Below, piece by piece: positions 8,241 to 16,395 of a stretch of 64,000 bases of DNA. The DNA is taken from positions 1 to 64,000 of the forward strand of contig JBKPPO010000091.1 in assembly GCA_046733635.1 (NCBI GenBank), written 5' to 3'. The stretch's first letter is position 1; each line of letters starts with the position of its first letter. The DNA is from CADEED01 sp046733635 (GTDB taxonomy: Bacteria > Pseudomonadota > Gammaproteobacteria > Steroidobacterales > Steroidobacteraceae). Under the pieces are notes generated by a model, which saw nothing but the letters and a program-made list of their open reading frames with translations, was not told the origin of the DNA and searched no databases. The position numbers were made by a program, and so were the translations under genes.

Positions 8241-10199
8241 ATGCGCTCACTCAAGAATCTCGCCAGCCTGCTGCTGATCACGCCGGCCTGCTTCGCCGCG
8301 GGTCTCGCTGAATTCGACAATCCGCTCCTGCGTCAGCGCGCCGATCCGCAGGTGATCATCCACCAGGGGCACTACTACTTCACGGCCACCTCGGCCGAGT
8401 GGGATCGCATCGAGATCAGCCGCACGAAGGATCTGAACGCACTCGACCGCGCACAGTCCAAGGTGATCTGGCGCAAACACGCCTCGGGACCCATGAGCGC
8501 CCACATCTGGGCGCCCGAGATCCATCACATCGACGGCAAGTGGTACCTGTACTTCACCGCGAGCCGCGCGGACGCCATCTGGGAAGTGCGGCCGTATGTG
8601 CTCGTGAACGAGGCTGCAGATCCTTTCACCGGGGAATGGCGCGAGCTCGGGCGTCTCGAAACAGGCTGGGACAGCTTCTCGCTCGATGGCACCACGTTCG
8701 CACACCGGGGCAAGCGTTACTTCGTCTGGACGCAGCGCGGGCGCACGGCGGAGGAGGGGAAAGGAACCAACATCTACATCGCACGAATGACTTCGCCGAC
8801 GGCCATCGACACATCGCGTGTGACGCTGCTTTCCAAACCGGAGTACGAATGGGAAAAGCGCAAATACGAGGTCAACGAGGCGCCCGCGGTCATCATTCGA
8901 AACGGCCGGGTGTTCATGACATTTTCGGCCAGCGCGATCGACGCCAACTATTCGCTGGGATTGCTCACGGCAGCGGAGAATGCGGATCTGCTGGATCCCA
9001 AGTCGTGGAGCAAAGGCGCCGAGCCCGTGTTCAAGAGCAGCGTGAGCTCGGGCTTGTATGGGCCGGGTCACAACTACTTCACCACGACGCTCGACGGCAA
9101 GACGGACCTCATGGTCTATCACGCGCGCGACTACAAGACCATTCTCGGCAGCGAACTCGCGGATCCGAACCGTCACACGCGCGCCCAGGTGCTGCGCTGG
9201 AAGAAGGACGGCACGCCGGACTTCGGTGAGCCGCTGGCGGATCCGGGCAAGGTGGCGACGAAGCCGCTGTTCCGCGATCCGGTGTTCGACGGCGCGGCGG
9301 ATCCCGTGGTGATCTACTCGGGTTCGTACGGGCGATGGTTCATGTACTACACGAATCGTCGCGCGAACCTCGCGGAGACGAAGGGCGTGGAGTGGGTGCA
9401 TGGCACGCGCATCGGCATGGCGGAATCGCTCGATGCGGGCGTGACCTGGCAGCCCATCGGCGAGGCGCGCATCCAACTACCCGCGGAGTATGGCGCGAAC
9501 GAGGCCACCCACTGGGCCCCCGACGTGGTGCGCGACGACTTGGGCATCTTCCACATGTTCCTCACCGTCGTTCCCGGTGTGTTTGAGACCTGGGATCACC
9601 CACGGCATATCGTTCACCTGACCAGCAAGGACGCACGCCACTGGACCGATGCGCGGTCCGTGAAGCTCGCGGCGGAGCGGCCCATCGATGCCGCGGTAGT
9701 GAGACTGCCCGGCGGCGGCTGGCGCATGTACTACAACAACGAACTCGACCAGAAATCCATCTGGTATGCCGAGAGTCCGGATCTCGAGACGTGGACGGAC
9801 AAAGGCAAGCTCATCGGCGATCAGGCCGGAGAAGGTCCGAAGGCTTTCCAATGGCGCGGCAGGTGGTGGCTGATCACGGATGTGTGGAACGGTCTCGCCG
9901 TCTACCACTCACCGGACGGCGTGCAGTGGACGCGGCAACCCGGACAGATCCTGCAATCGCCCGGCAAAGGCGCGGACGATGGCGTGCAGGGACAGCATGC
10001 GGACGTGGTCGTGAGCGGCGACCGCGCCTGGCTGTTCTATTTCACGCATCCGGGGCGGAAAGCGGAGCAGAAGGGTGATTCGTACGAGACACGCCGCAGT
10101 TCGATCCAGGTCGTCGAGCTCACGGAGTCCGGCGGCAAGCTCGGTGCGGATCGTGACGCGCCCGCGCGCATTGCACTGCGCGCGATCGATGTTCCCTGA
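8241..10199 (+). CDS. Tandem five-bladed propeller glycosidase (GH43 type)
   Basis: A 652-residue exported protein. The start at 8241 follows a GGGGGAT ribosome site and opens a signal peptide (MRSLKNLASLLLITPACFAA). The first propeller (about residues 25-340) has the GH43 base Asp35 in RADPQV, Glu93 in WAPEIHHIDGKWYLYF and a candidate acid Glu in VNEAPAVI. A second propeller-like half (about 350-620) repeats the pattern: GAADPVVIYSG, then THWAPDVVRDD, then PIDAAVVRLPGGGWRMYY. GH43 enzymes remove arabinose or xylose from plant polysaccharides. It follows the TonB receptor and is likely its periplasmic partner. Which half is catalytic cannot be decided from sequence alone; the first half has the fuller set. 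Confidence 0.88.
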   Translation: MRSLKNLASLLLITPACFAAGLAEFDNPLLRQRADPQVIIHQGHYYFTATSAEWDRIEISRTKDLNALDRAQSKVIWRKHASGPMSAHIWAPEIHHIDGKWYLYFTASRADAIWEVRPYVLVNEAADPFTGEWRELGRLETGWDSFSLDGTTFAHRGKRYFVWTQRGRTAEEGKGTNIYIARMTSPTAIDTSRVTLLSKPEYEWEKRKYEVNEAPAVIIRNGRVFMTFSASAIDANYSLGLLTAAENADLLDPKSWSKGAEPVFKSSVSSGLYGPGHNYFTTTLDGKTDLMVYHARDYKTILGSELADPNRHTRAQVLRWKKDGTPDFGEPLADPGKVATKPLFRDPVFDGAADPVVIYSGSYGRWFMYYTNRRANLAETKGVEWVHGTRIGMAESLDAGVTWQPIGEARIQLPAEYGANEATHWAPDVVRDDLGIFHMFLTVVPGVFETWDHPRHIVHLTSKDARHWTDARSVKLAAERPIDAAVVRLPGGGWRMYYNNELDQKSIWYAESPDLETWTDKGKLIGDQAGEGPKAFQWRGRWWLITDVWNGLAVYHSPDGVQWTRQPGQILQSPGKGADDGVQGQHADVVVSGDRAWLFYFTHPGRKAEQKGDSYETRRSSIQVVELTESGGKLGADRDAPARIALRAIDVP

Positions 10200-10215
10200 G
10201 CCGGCTTTCGCCTAG

Positions 10216-12747
10216 CTAGTCGGGCGAACCCAGTTCCAGTTCGGTCCAGGGTTCTTCCCGGCGCTGCGTTTCGCTGCGCACGGCCTGCACCTGAGCGGCC
10301 GAGACCGGCGAGGACTCGTGCCCCCAGGACCGGCGCACGTAGGTCAGGATGGCGGCGATGTCCTCGTCGCCGAGCGCGCCGAGAGGCGGCATCGTGGTTT
10401 CACCACTGGTCTTCCCCTGGAGCACGATGCGGATCGCCGCGGTAGCGCTGCCTGTCGCCCAGGGTGAACCCACGAGCGGCGGCGCGAGGCCGGCCATGCC
10501 TTCGCCCTGGGGCTGATGGCAGGCGGCGCAGACCGCGAACTCCTGGCGGCCTCGCTCGTACCGCGATCGTTCCGCGTCGGACAACGTTGCAAGCGCGGTC
10601 GCCGCGTCGATCTTCTGGCCACGCCAGCGCAGATGCTGAAGCGACGCCTTGGCGCGCGCCGCCTGGCTGCTGTTGCCACGCGCGAACTCGGCCAGCGCTT
10701 TGGGTTCCAGCGGCAGGAACACCGTGCGGCGCCGCGCGCCTTCGCCGGGGATGAAACGATCCACGCCATCGAGCAGCGCGTCGAGCAGCCACGGCGGTGA
10801 CTTCGCCTCGAAGCGCGCCAGCAGAGCGTCGACCTGTGCGGCGTCCTTCGACTGCAGGATCGCCGACGTGAGCGACTCGATCGGCGCCCGCGCGCCCGGT
10901 CCCATTTCGGTCAACGCCTGCAACGCCGTGGTTTCCCGGCCGTTCCAACTACTCACGAGGGCGTCGGCCATGAAAGGCAGCGAGCCGTGTTCCACCGCGA
11001 GCACGGTCAGGATTTCGTCGACGGATTTCGCGGGGCCTGCGCCCAGCGACAATGCCGCCTGCCGGAGGAATACCGGCTCGCCTTGTCCGACGCGGTCGGC
11101 CAGGGCGCGCGTGACGCGCGCTGCATCGTCCGCGAAGAACCGCTCCGACAATCGCGCGCCCACGCTGGCCACGTCCGCATCGACATCCTGCAAGGCGGTC
11201 TCGACGACTTTCCAGGACACGCGGTCCAGACCTTCGAGCGTCCAGAGCGCGTGCAGTCGCGCCGTTTTCGGACCACTACGTGCGAGCAACTCCAGCGCAG
11301 GCACTGCCGAGACATCCTGACGCTCGACGAGCAACCGCTGTGCGGTGTCGCGCCACCAGCCATCACGATGCGTCAATGCGTCGACGAGCTTGCGTGAGCT
11401 GGCCCTGGCCAACGCTGGACGCGCGGGCTTCGCCTCCGGCCCCGAAACGATGCGCCAGATGCGGCCCAGTCCCACGGGCGCCTCGAGGCCGCGTTCGCGG
11501 ATCTGATTGCGCAGGTAGGTAGTCAGGTAGATGCGGTGCTGGATGATGCCGCGGTACATGTCGACCACGTACAGCCCGCCATCCGGACCGTTGTAGAGAT
11601 TCACCGGGCGGAATCGCTCGTCGGTGGAAGTCAGGAACTCGGCGTTTTCGTACGCATTGCTCACCGAGGGAACACCCGCGCGGGTCTCCACGCGCAGCCG
11701 CTTGATGAGATTCGCAGACGGCTCGGCGACAAAAGCGTCGCCCCGGAACGCGTCCGGAAAGTTGCTGCCGCGATAGATCACCGGTCCGCAGGCGGCCGTG
11801 AGCAGCGGCAACGTGCCATCCTCACGCAGAATCTTGTAGCCGCGGTTCACGCCGAGCGTGATGCGGCTCGGCCAGACGGGTGTGTCCTGCGGTCTCGCCA
11901 ATTGCAGGTTCACGCCCTGCGGCGCGACGAGGCGCGGATTGCGGCGCAGATACTCCGCGGGCAACACGTCCATGCGCAACGGCTCGCTGTTGTTGTTGTA
12001 GAACAATCGCCCCGTGTCGTCTTGCGTGATTCCCCACTGGCCGCGGAACACCGTGGGCTCGCGTCGCCACTGACCGCGATCGAAACGAAAGCGGGTGGTG
12101 TGGTTGGCGCTGTAGATCCAGTTGTCGATGGCCGGCATCAGGCCGTTGGCCGTGTGCTCGGGATTGGTGGTGTCACCGTAATCGGTGGCGACGGAGGTGC
12201 GCTTGTCAGCCTTGCCGTCGCCGTCGGTGTCTTCGAAGAACCAGAGATTCGGTGGCTCGGCCACGAGGACGCCATTGGCGACGAGCGAGATGGCTCGTGG
12301 CATCACGAGACCGCCGGCGAACTCGGTACGCCGGTCCATGCGGCCGTCGCCATTCACGTCTTCGAGCACCGCGATCGTGCCGATCGGCGCGTTCTCGCCG
12401 GTGCCGTCCACGTTCGGCATGTAGGCACGCATTTCGACCACCCAGAGGCGGCCATCGGGACCGAAGCTCATGGCGACGGGATCGAACACCAGCGGCTCGG
12501 CCGCGACGAGTTCCATGCGGAAGCCCGGCGGCAGCTTGAATGTCTTGAGCGCGTCCGCAGGTGCCAGCGCCGGCGCGGGCGGCGATTTCAGATGCGCCGG
12601 CGGCGGCGCCTGGACTTCGCCAGCGCGGTCGCCGTTCTGGGCGAGCGCGGCGCCGGCGACGAGCAACGAAATCAACGTGAGCGCGGCCGTGCGCGCGGTG
12701 CGTACGAGTGCAAACGGATGGTGAGGCAATGGAAGGATTCCAGTCAT
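10216..12747 (-). CDS. PVC-type propeller/HEAT dehydrogenase with C-terminal cytochrome c
   Basis: An 843-residue exported protein. Residues ~1-36 are a signal peptide ending GAALAQ. About 60-440 form a PVC-type membrane-bound-dehydrogenase propeller (LPPGFRMELVAAEPLVFDPVAMSF, calcium-like repeats DVNGDGRMDRR and DTDGDGKADKR, then ADYLRRNP-like and VVDMYRGIIQHR segments). About 460-720 is helical, HEAT-like. The end (about 730-815) is a class-I cytochrome c with the haem motif CAACH and a later GxMPPLG Met ligand. Such proteins are thought to oxidise sugars or alcohols and pass electrons to the respiratory chain. It converges with the GH43 gene, 16 bases apart. Substrate unknown. Confidence 0.88.
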   Translation of the reverse strand: MTGILPLPHHPFALVRTARTAALTLISLLVAGAALAQNGDRAGEVQAPPPAHLKSPPAPALAPADALKTFKLPPGFRMELVAAEPLVFDPVAMSFGPDGRLWVVEMRAYMPNVDGTGENAPIGTIAVLEDVNGDGRMDRRTEFAGGLVMPRAISLVANGVLVAEPPNLWFFEDTDGDGKADKRTSVATDYGDTTNPEHTANGLMPAIDNWIYSANHTTRFRFDRGQWRREPTVFRGQWGITQDDTGRLFYNNNSEPLRMDVLPAEYLRRNPRLVAPQGVNLQLARPQDTPVWPSRITLGVNRGYKILREDGTLPLLTAACGPVIYRGSNFPDAFRGDAFVAEPSANLIKRLRVETRAGVPSVSNAYENAEFLTSTDERFRPVNLYNGPDGGLYVVDMYRGIIQHRIYLTTYLRNQIRERGLEAPVGLGRIWRIVSGPEAKPARPALARASSRKLVDALTHRDGWWRDTAQRLLVERQDVSAVPALELLARSGPKTARLHALWTLEGLDRVSWKVVETALQDVDADVASVGARLSERFFADDAARVTRALADRVGQGEPVFLRQAALSLGAGPAKSVDEILTVLAVEHGSLPFMADALVSSWNGRETTALQALTEMGPGARAPIESLTSAILQSKDAAQVDALLARFEAKSPPWLLDALLDGVDRFIPGEGARRRTVFLPLEPKALAEFARGNSSQAARAKASLQHLRWRGQKIDAATALATLSDAERSRYERGRQEFAVCAACHQPQGEGMAGLAPPLVGSPWATGSATAAIRIVLQGKTSGETTMPPLGALGDEDIAAILTYVRRSWGHESSPVSAAQVQAVRSETQRREEPWTELELGSPD

Positions 12748-13163
12748 CGTTTTCAGCGGGCGGTGATGATGTGACCGGCGCTGCTGGGCGGCAAGTCCGG
12801 CCGTGCTGTGTGTATGGCGTAGGCCCGATTGAGTATTGGTTGACCTTCGGGCCGACAGCGTGATCGGTTTTACGGCGTACTCGCGGCGCCGGATCGAGCG
12901 AGAGCTCTCTGTCGCGACGACCAGGTCTGATTCCGCCGTGGTGTGTTGCGCTAACTACTTTTGGCCTTCCTGGCCGAGGCGAAATCCAAGTGCGCGGCCG
13001 CCATGACCGCGACCGCAAGCGACAAGCGTGACGCCGCAGAACGTCAGGCGGCTGCCACCGCAATCGGCGAAATCGAGTGGCGCCTGGGGGATCGCGGCGC
13101 GCGACTCGCAGAAGGAGTACTGGAACCCGGAATGGCGAGCGTCCCGGACCACTGTGCATATAG
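12748..13163. other. Non-coding divergent region between cytochrome and protease genes
   Basis: About 550 bases separate the start of the minus-strand cytochrome gene from the start of the plus-strand protease gene. I see no protein-like open frame with a ribosome site and no RNA gene here. A short self-complementary GAGAGCTCTC lies at 12900-12909. The final ~130 bases, next to the protease, hold an AT-rich palindrome listed separately. Confidence 0.5.
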
Positions 13164-13194
13164 ATGTATGTTATTCACCATAATATACATTATG
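13164..13194. promoter_or_regulatory. AT-rich overlapping palindromes upstream of the S8 protease
   Basis: Two inverted repeats overlap. ATGTATGTTAT (13164-13174) matches ATAATATACAT (13180-13190) with one mismatch around a five-base centre. CATAAT (13179-13184) matches ATTATG (13189-13194) perfectly. The block is strikingly AT-rich in GC-rich surroundings and lies ~105 bases before the protease ATG. It is probably a promoter with a repressor or activator site. The protein that binds it is unknown. Confidence 0.5.
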
Positions 13195-13297
13195 CGCAGA
13201 CATGGGCGTTCTGTGGCCTGGGTAACGGTCTGTAACAACCGGGAACCCTTTGCCTCGCGGATCACCACAAAATCCGGTCTCGCCCAGGAAGCACCTC

Positions 13298-15340
13298 ATG
13301 CGCGCCACTGTGTCGTCCGCGATCCTCCTCGCCACATTGTCAGGCCTCGTCAGCGCCACGGTTTTCGCCGCCGGCGAATACAACCCGGTGTCTCGTGAGC
13401 CGCGTCCTGCCGTTTCTAACGCGACGCTGGGTGTGATCGTGAAGATCCGCAAGGACGCGGCCGGCGCCGTCTTGCAGAAGCTCTCCAACGGCCAGGACCG
13501 CGCCCGCGTGCTGGCCCGCCGCACCGGACTCGATTTGTCGCTCAAACGCGAGATCAGCGAAACCCTGATGGCCAACGTCATCGAGCTTCGCGGCGCCGAC
13601 GCCAGCTCGGCGCTCGAAACGCTGCGTGCCGATCCGGCCATCGAGTACGTGGCCCTCGACCGGCGTCGCTACGCGCACGCGACGACCCCCAATGACACCT
13701 TGTTCACGGGCCAGTGGTATCTCAAGAACACGGAGGTATCGGCCGTCAACGCCATCAATGCCTGGGATCGCGAGCTTGGCGTGAACGGCGTAGTCATCGC
13801 GGTGCTGGACACGGGCGTGTTGTACGACCACCCGGACCTCGGCCGCGCGGACCGGGGCGGCAAGCTGCTTCCGGGTTACGACTTCGTGTCGCAAGCCCAC
13901 CAGACCAACGACGGCGACGGACGCGACGCGAACCCCTCCGATCCTGGCGACTGGGTCGATGCCACCGACAAGGCGAACAGCCTCTACGACAACTGCGACA
14001 CCACGGCGAGTTCCTGGCACGGCACACGCGTGGCCGGAATGATCGGCGCGATGACTAACAACAACGCCGGCGTCGCGGGCCTGAACTGGAATTCCTATCT
14101 CCTGCCGGTGCGTGTGCTCGGCAAGTGCGGCGGCATCGACAGCGACATCCTGGCCGGCATGCGCTGGGCTGCGGGATTGCCGGTACCGGGTGTGCCCACC
14201 AACCCGACGCCCGCACGCATCCTCAACGCCAGCCTGGGCAGCAGCGGCGCCTGCGAGCCGGGTTACCGCGAAGTCATCGAGGAACTCACGGCGCGCAAGG
14301 TGCTGCTCGTGATCTCGGCGGGCAATGAGGGCACCGTGGTTTCCTCGCCCGCGAACTGCCCGGGTGTGGCCGCGATCGCAGCGATCCGTCATGCCGGGAG
14401 CAAGGTGGGATTCAGCAGCCTCGGTCCGGAGGTGACCATTGCGGCGCCGGGCGGCAACTGCGTGAACATCAACGGCGGTCCCTGCCTGTTCTCGCTCGAC
14501 ACGACTTCCAATGACGGCGCGACCGCTCCCGCCAATCACCTGTTTACCGACCAGATCCGCAGCAACCTCGGGACGAGCTTCTCGGCGCCCATCGTGTCGG
14601 GCGTCGCGGCGCTGATGCTGGCCCGGAACGGCAATCTGGGCACTCATCAACTGTTGGCGCGTCTTCGCGAGGGCGCCCGTCCCTTCCCCACGACGGTTGC
14701 CGATGAGCCCGCGGCGCCCGTCTGTCACGTGCCCGCCAACGATCAGGATTTCCAGCTCGCCCAATGTATCTGCACCACCAGCACCTGCGGTGCCGGCATG
14801 GTGGATGCCGCGCTTGCGGTCGAGGCCGCGGATCGCCCCATCGCGGCGATCTCGCTTCCTGCAAACGTCTCGCCGGGCCAGAACCTCAGCCTGAATGCAG
14901 CGGGCAGCGCGGCTTCCTGCGGCCGTACCGTGGCGAGTTTCGCGTGGACCGTGGTCGCACCGGCGGCGAATCCTCCGGCCATCCTCGGTGCCAACACCTC
15001 GGTGGCGACCGTAGTGGCCCCCGCCACCGGCGCCTATACGTTGCGAGTGACGGTCACCGACTCGCTGGGGCGGTCCGACTCGGCCACGGTGCTCGTGGAA
15101 TCGAATCGCACCAGCAGTTCCGCGCCTTCGCAGGCGGGCTCCGCCGCCTGTACGGCGGCCATCGTGTCCGGCCCGACTCCGGGAACGGGCGGGTCCGGCT
15201 CGAGTTCCGGATCCGGCTCCAGTTCCAGCTCCAGTTCGAGTTCGTCCTCCTCGAGCGGTGGAGGCGGCGGTGGCGGTTCGCTCGGCGCCCTGAGCCTGTT
15301 GTTGCTAGGCGTCGCCACACGTTTCCGCCGTTGCATTTGA
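13298..15340 (+). CDS. Secreted S8 (subtilisin-type) protease with GlyGly-CTERM tail
   Basis: A 680-residue protease. The ATG at 13298 follows AGGAAG and opens a signal peptide (MRATVSSAILLATLSGLVSA). An I9-like propeptide spans ~40-125. The catalytic triad is complete: Asp171 in VLDTGVLYDHPDL, His241 in SSWHGTRVAGMIGA, Ser427 in NLGTSFSAPIVSG. A PKD-like domain follows (~525-600), then a Ser-rich linker, a Gly run, a hydrophobic helix (LGALSLLLLGVA) and a basic end (TRFRRCI). This last module is a GlyGly-CTERM signal, recognised by rhombosortase and linked with type II secretion. Both rhombosortase (31.1-31.7 kb) and gsp genes (31.8-37.5 kb) are in the window. Confidence 0.95.
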   Translation: MRATVSSAILLATLSGLVSATVFAAGEYNPVSREPRPAVSNATLGVIVKIRKDAAGAVLQKLSNGQDRARVLARRTGLDLSLKREISETLMANVIELRGADASSALETLRADPAIEYVALDRRRYAHATTPNDTLFTGQWYLKNTEVSAVNAINAWDRELGVNGVVIAVLDTGVLYDHPDLGRADRGGKLLPGYDFVSQAHQTNDGDGRDANPSDPGDWVDATDKANSLYDNCDTTASSWHGTRVAGMIGAMTNNNAGVAGLNWNSYLLPVRVLGKCGGIDSDILAGMRWAAGLPVPGVPTNPTPARILNASLGSSGACEPGYREVIEELTARKVLLVISAGNEGTVVSSPANCPGVAAIAAIRHAGSKVGFSSLGPEVTIAAPGGNCVNINGGPCLFSLDTTSNDGATAPANHLFTDQIRSNLGTSFSAPIVSGVAALMLARNGNLGTHQLLARLREGARPFPTTVADEPAAPVCHVPANDQDFQLAQCICTTSTCGAGMVDAALAVEAADRPIAAISLPANVSPGQNLSLNAAGSAASCGRTVASFAWTVVAPAANPPAILGANTSVATVVAPATGAYTLRVTVTDSLGRSDSATVLVESNRTSSSAPSQAGSAACTAAIVSGPTPGTGGSGSSSGSGSSSSSSSSSSSSSGGGGGGGSLGALSLLLLGVATRFRRCI

Positions 15341-15363
15341 AACATGCCGCGTTATATTTGCGC

Positions 15364-15381
15364 GCGTTCCTTCGGGAACGC
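15364..15381 (+). other. UUCG-tetraloop hairpin after the protease gene
   Basis: GCGTTCC and GGAACGC form a 7-bp stem closed by TTCG with a C-G closing pair, the very stable cUUCGg tetraloop. It lies 23 bases after the protease stop. No T-run follows, so it is more likely an mRNA 3'-end stabiliser or rho-linked structure than an intrinsic terminator. Confidence 0.5.
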
Positions 15382-15466
15382 AGGGTCCGGAACGAATAAC
15401 AACAACAAGAGGCGCCATCGGGCGCGCGGTGTTTCAGGTCGCCGCTGCCCAGTTGACGAACACCGC

Positions 15467-15826
15467 ATGACGCGTGTCTACGACCGGCTCGAATCCGCCA
15501 CATTGCTACTCACCCGCTCCGGCGCCATCAAGGACCGGCTCGACGCCGCCTGGCGCCAGAACCTGGCCACGCTCGAACCCGAGGATGTGCCGCGTGAGGT
15601 GCGGTTGCCGTTTATCGAGCTCCGGTCGGTCCTGCATCGCGAGCGTCCGCTTCGCGGTGAAGACGCGGTCCGCGCGACCATCCGCAAGATGTCGAACGAG
15701 CAGGCCGAAGCCTACGCCGCGCAGATCGTGCGGATGTTCTGCCGCCTGACTCGCCAGCAGGAGCTGGAATTACCGATGCCCACGTCCTCGGGCGCCGTGG
15801 TGCAGCTTTTCGCGGCCGAAGGCTGA
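15467..15826 (+). CDS. Small hypothetical protein
   Basis: A 119-residue soluble protein, predicted mostly helical, with no signal peptide or membrane segment. I start at the ATG at 15467 because the frame upstream encodes a low-complexity stretch unlike protein. Charged motifs such as SAIKDRLDAAW-like helices and RKMSNEQAEAYAAQIVRMF are visible, but no known motif. The gene stands alone between the protease and the convergent TIR-like gene. I do not recognise the family. Confidence 0.6.
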   Translation: MTRVYDRLESATLLLTRSGAIKDRLDAAWRQNLATLEPEDVPREVRLPFIELRSVLHRERPLRGEDAVRATIRKMSNEQAEAYAAQIVRMFCRLTRQQELELPMPTSSGAVVQLFAAEG

Positions 15827-15873
15827 ACGCCACCGCTTGCGCCGCGCAGATGCGCGGTAGCTAGAGCGACCGC

Positions 15874-16329
15874 TCAGTCGAGCTTGAACTCGATCGTATC
15901 CCAGCGATTCGATTCCTCGTGGCGAGCCTGGGCCTTGATGGCATCCACGAGCGCACGGCCGTCCCAATCCACGATCTGATCCGACAACGACGTGATGGCA
16001 TTCGGCAGCACCGCGTTGGCGCCGAACGGCCGCATGAGGATCACGGGTTTGTCCGAGGCCTTCGCGAACGTCATCTCGAACAGCATGAGCTCGCTCTGCT
16101 GGCGATACAGCCCGGGCAGCGCGATCACACATTCCGCCTGCGCGATCTGCTTGCGCAGTTCCTCGCGGTCGGCCTCCTTGCCACCACCCTTCGGCGCTTT
16201 GTCAGGCGCCGAGAGATTCTTGTAGAAGAAGTTCCGGGAACTCTCGAGGTACTCGAATATCCGCAGGTACTCGTCGGTGGTGTCCCACGCATGCGTGATG
16301 AACAGGCGGATGGGATTGTTTTGTGACAT
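15874..16329 (-). CDS. TIR-like (MTH538/ThsB-type) domain protein
   Basis: A 151-residue single-domain protein starting at the ATG at 16329. It opens with RLFITHAWD, a TIR-type first strand and loop. It continues with EYLRIFEYLES and FFYKNLSAPD, then the helix ELRKQIAQAECVIALPGLY, the acidic helix SELMLFEMTFA, and ends with KPVILMRPFG and SDQIVDWDGRALVDAI. This order matches the MTH538 TIR-like fold (the PF08937 group that includes Thoeris ThsB). In Thoeris, ThsB makes an NAD-derived signal for ThsA; other members have no known role. No ThsA, Sir2 or SLOG gene is adjacent. It is divergent from the EEP hydrolase, 66 bases apart. Fold fairly sure, function not. Confidence 0.8.
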   Translation of the reverse strand: MSQNNPIRLFITHAWDTTDEYLRIFEYLESSRNFFYKNLSAPDKAPKGGGKEADREELRKQIAQAECVIALPGLYRQQSELMLFEMTFAKASDKPVILMRPFGANAVLPNAITSLSDQIVDWDGRALVDAIKAQARHEESNRWDTIEFKLD

Positions 16330-16395
16330 GTCGAACGATCCAGAACGGTGACTTGAGTGTAGTGTAGCCGCCGAGGTTGCGCGCCCTCTCCACTT

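Noticed and set aside
8247..9476. Minus-strand 409-codon open frame opposite the GH43 gene
   Set aside because: Antisense shadow with low-complexity Arg/His composition; the plus-strand frame has clear GH43 motifs.
11536..12774. Plus-strand 412-codon open frame inside the PVC cytochrome gene
   Set aside because: Composition is unlike protein, and the minus frame shows haem and propeller motifs.
12961..13398. Plus-strand 145-codon open frame before the S8 protease
   Set aside because: It begins with TTG, has no ribosome site, overlaps the protease start in another frame and its sequence has no protein-like features. I treat the region as non-coding.
15185..15262. Ser-codon-rich repeated DNA at the end of the protease gene
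   Set aside because: It looks like a tandem repeat, but it is simply the Ser/Gly linker of the GlyGly-CTERM module with varied codons.
15874..16329. TIR-like gene as part of a canonical Thoeris system
   Set aside because: No ThsA-type SIR2/SLOG effector lies next to it; I list only the TIR-like fold and an open question about its partner.
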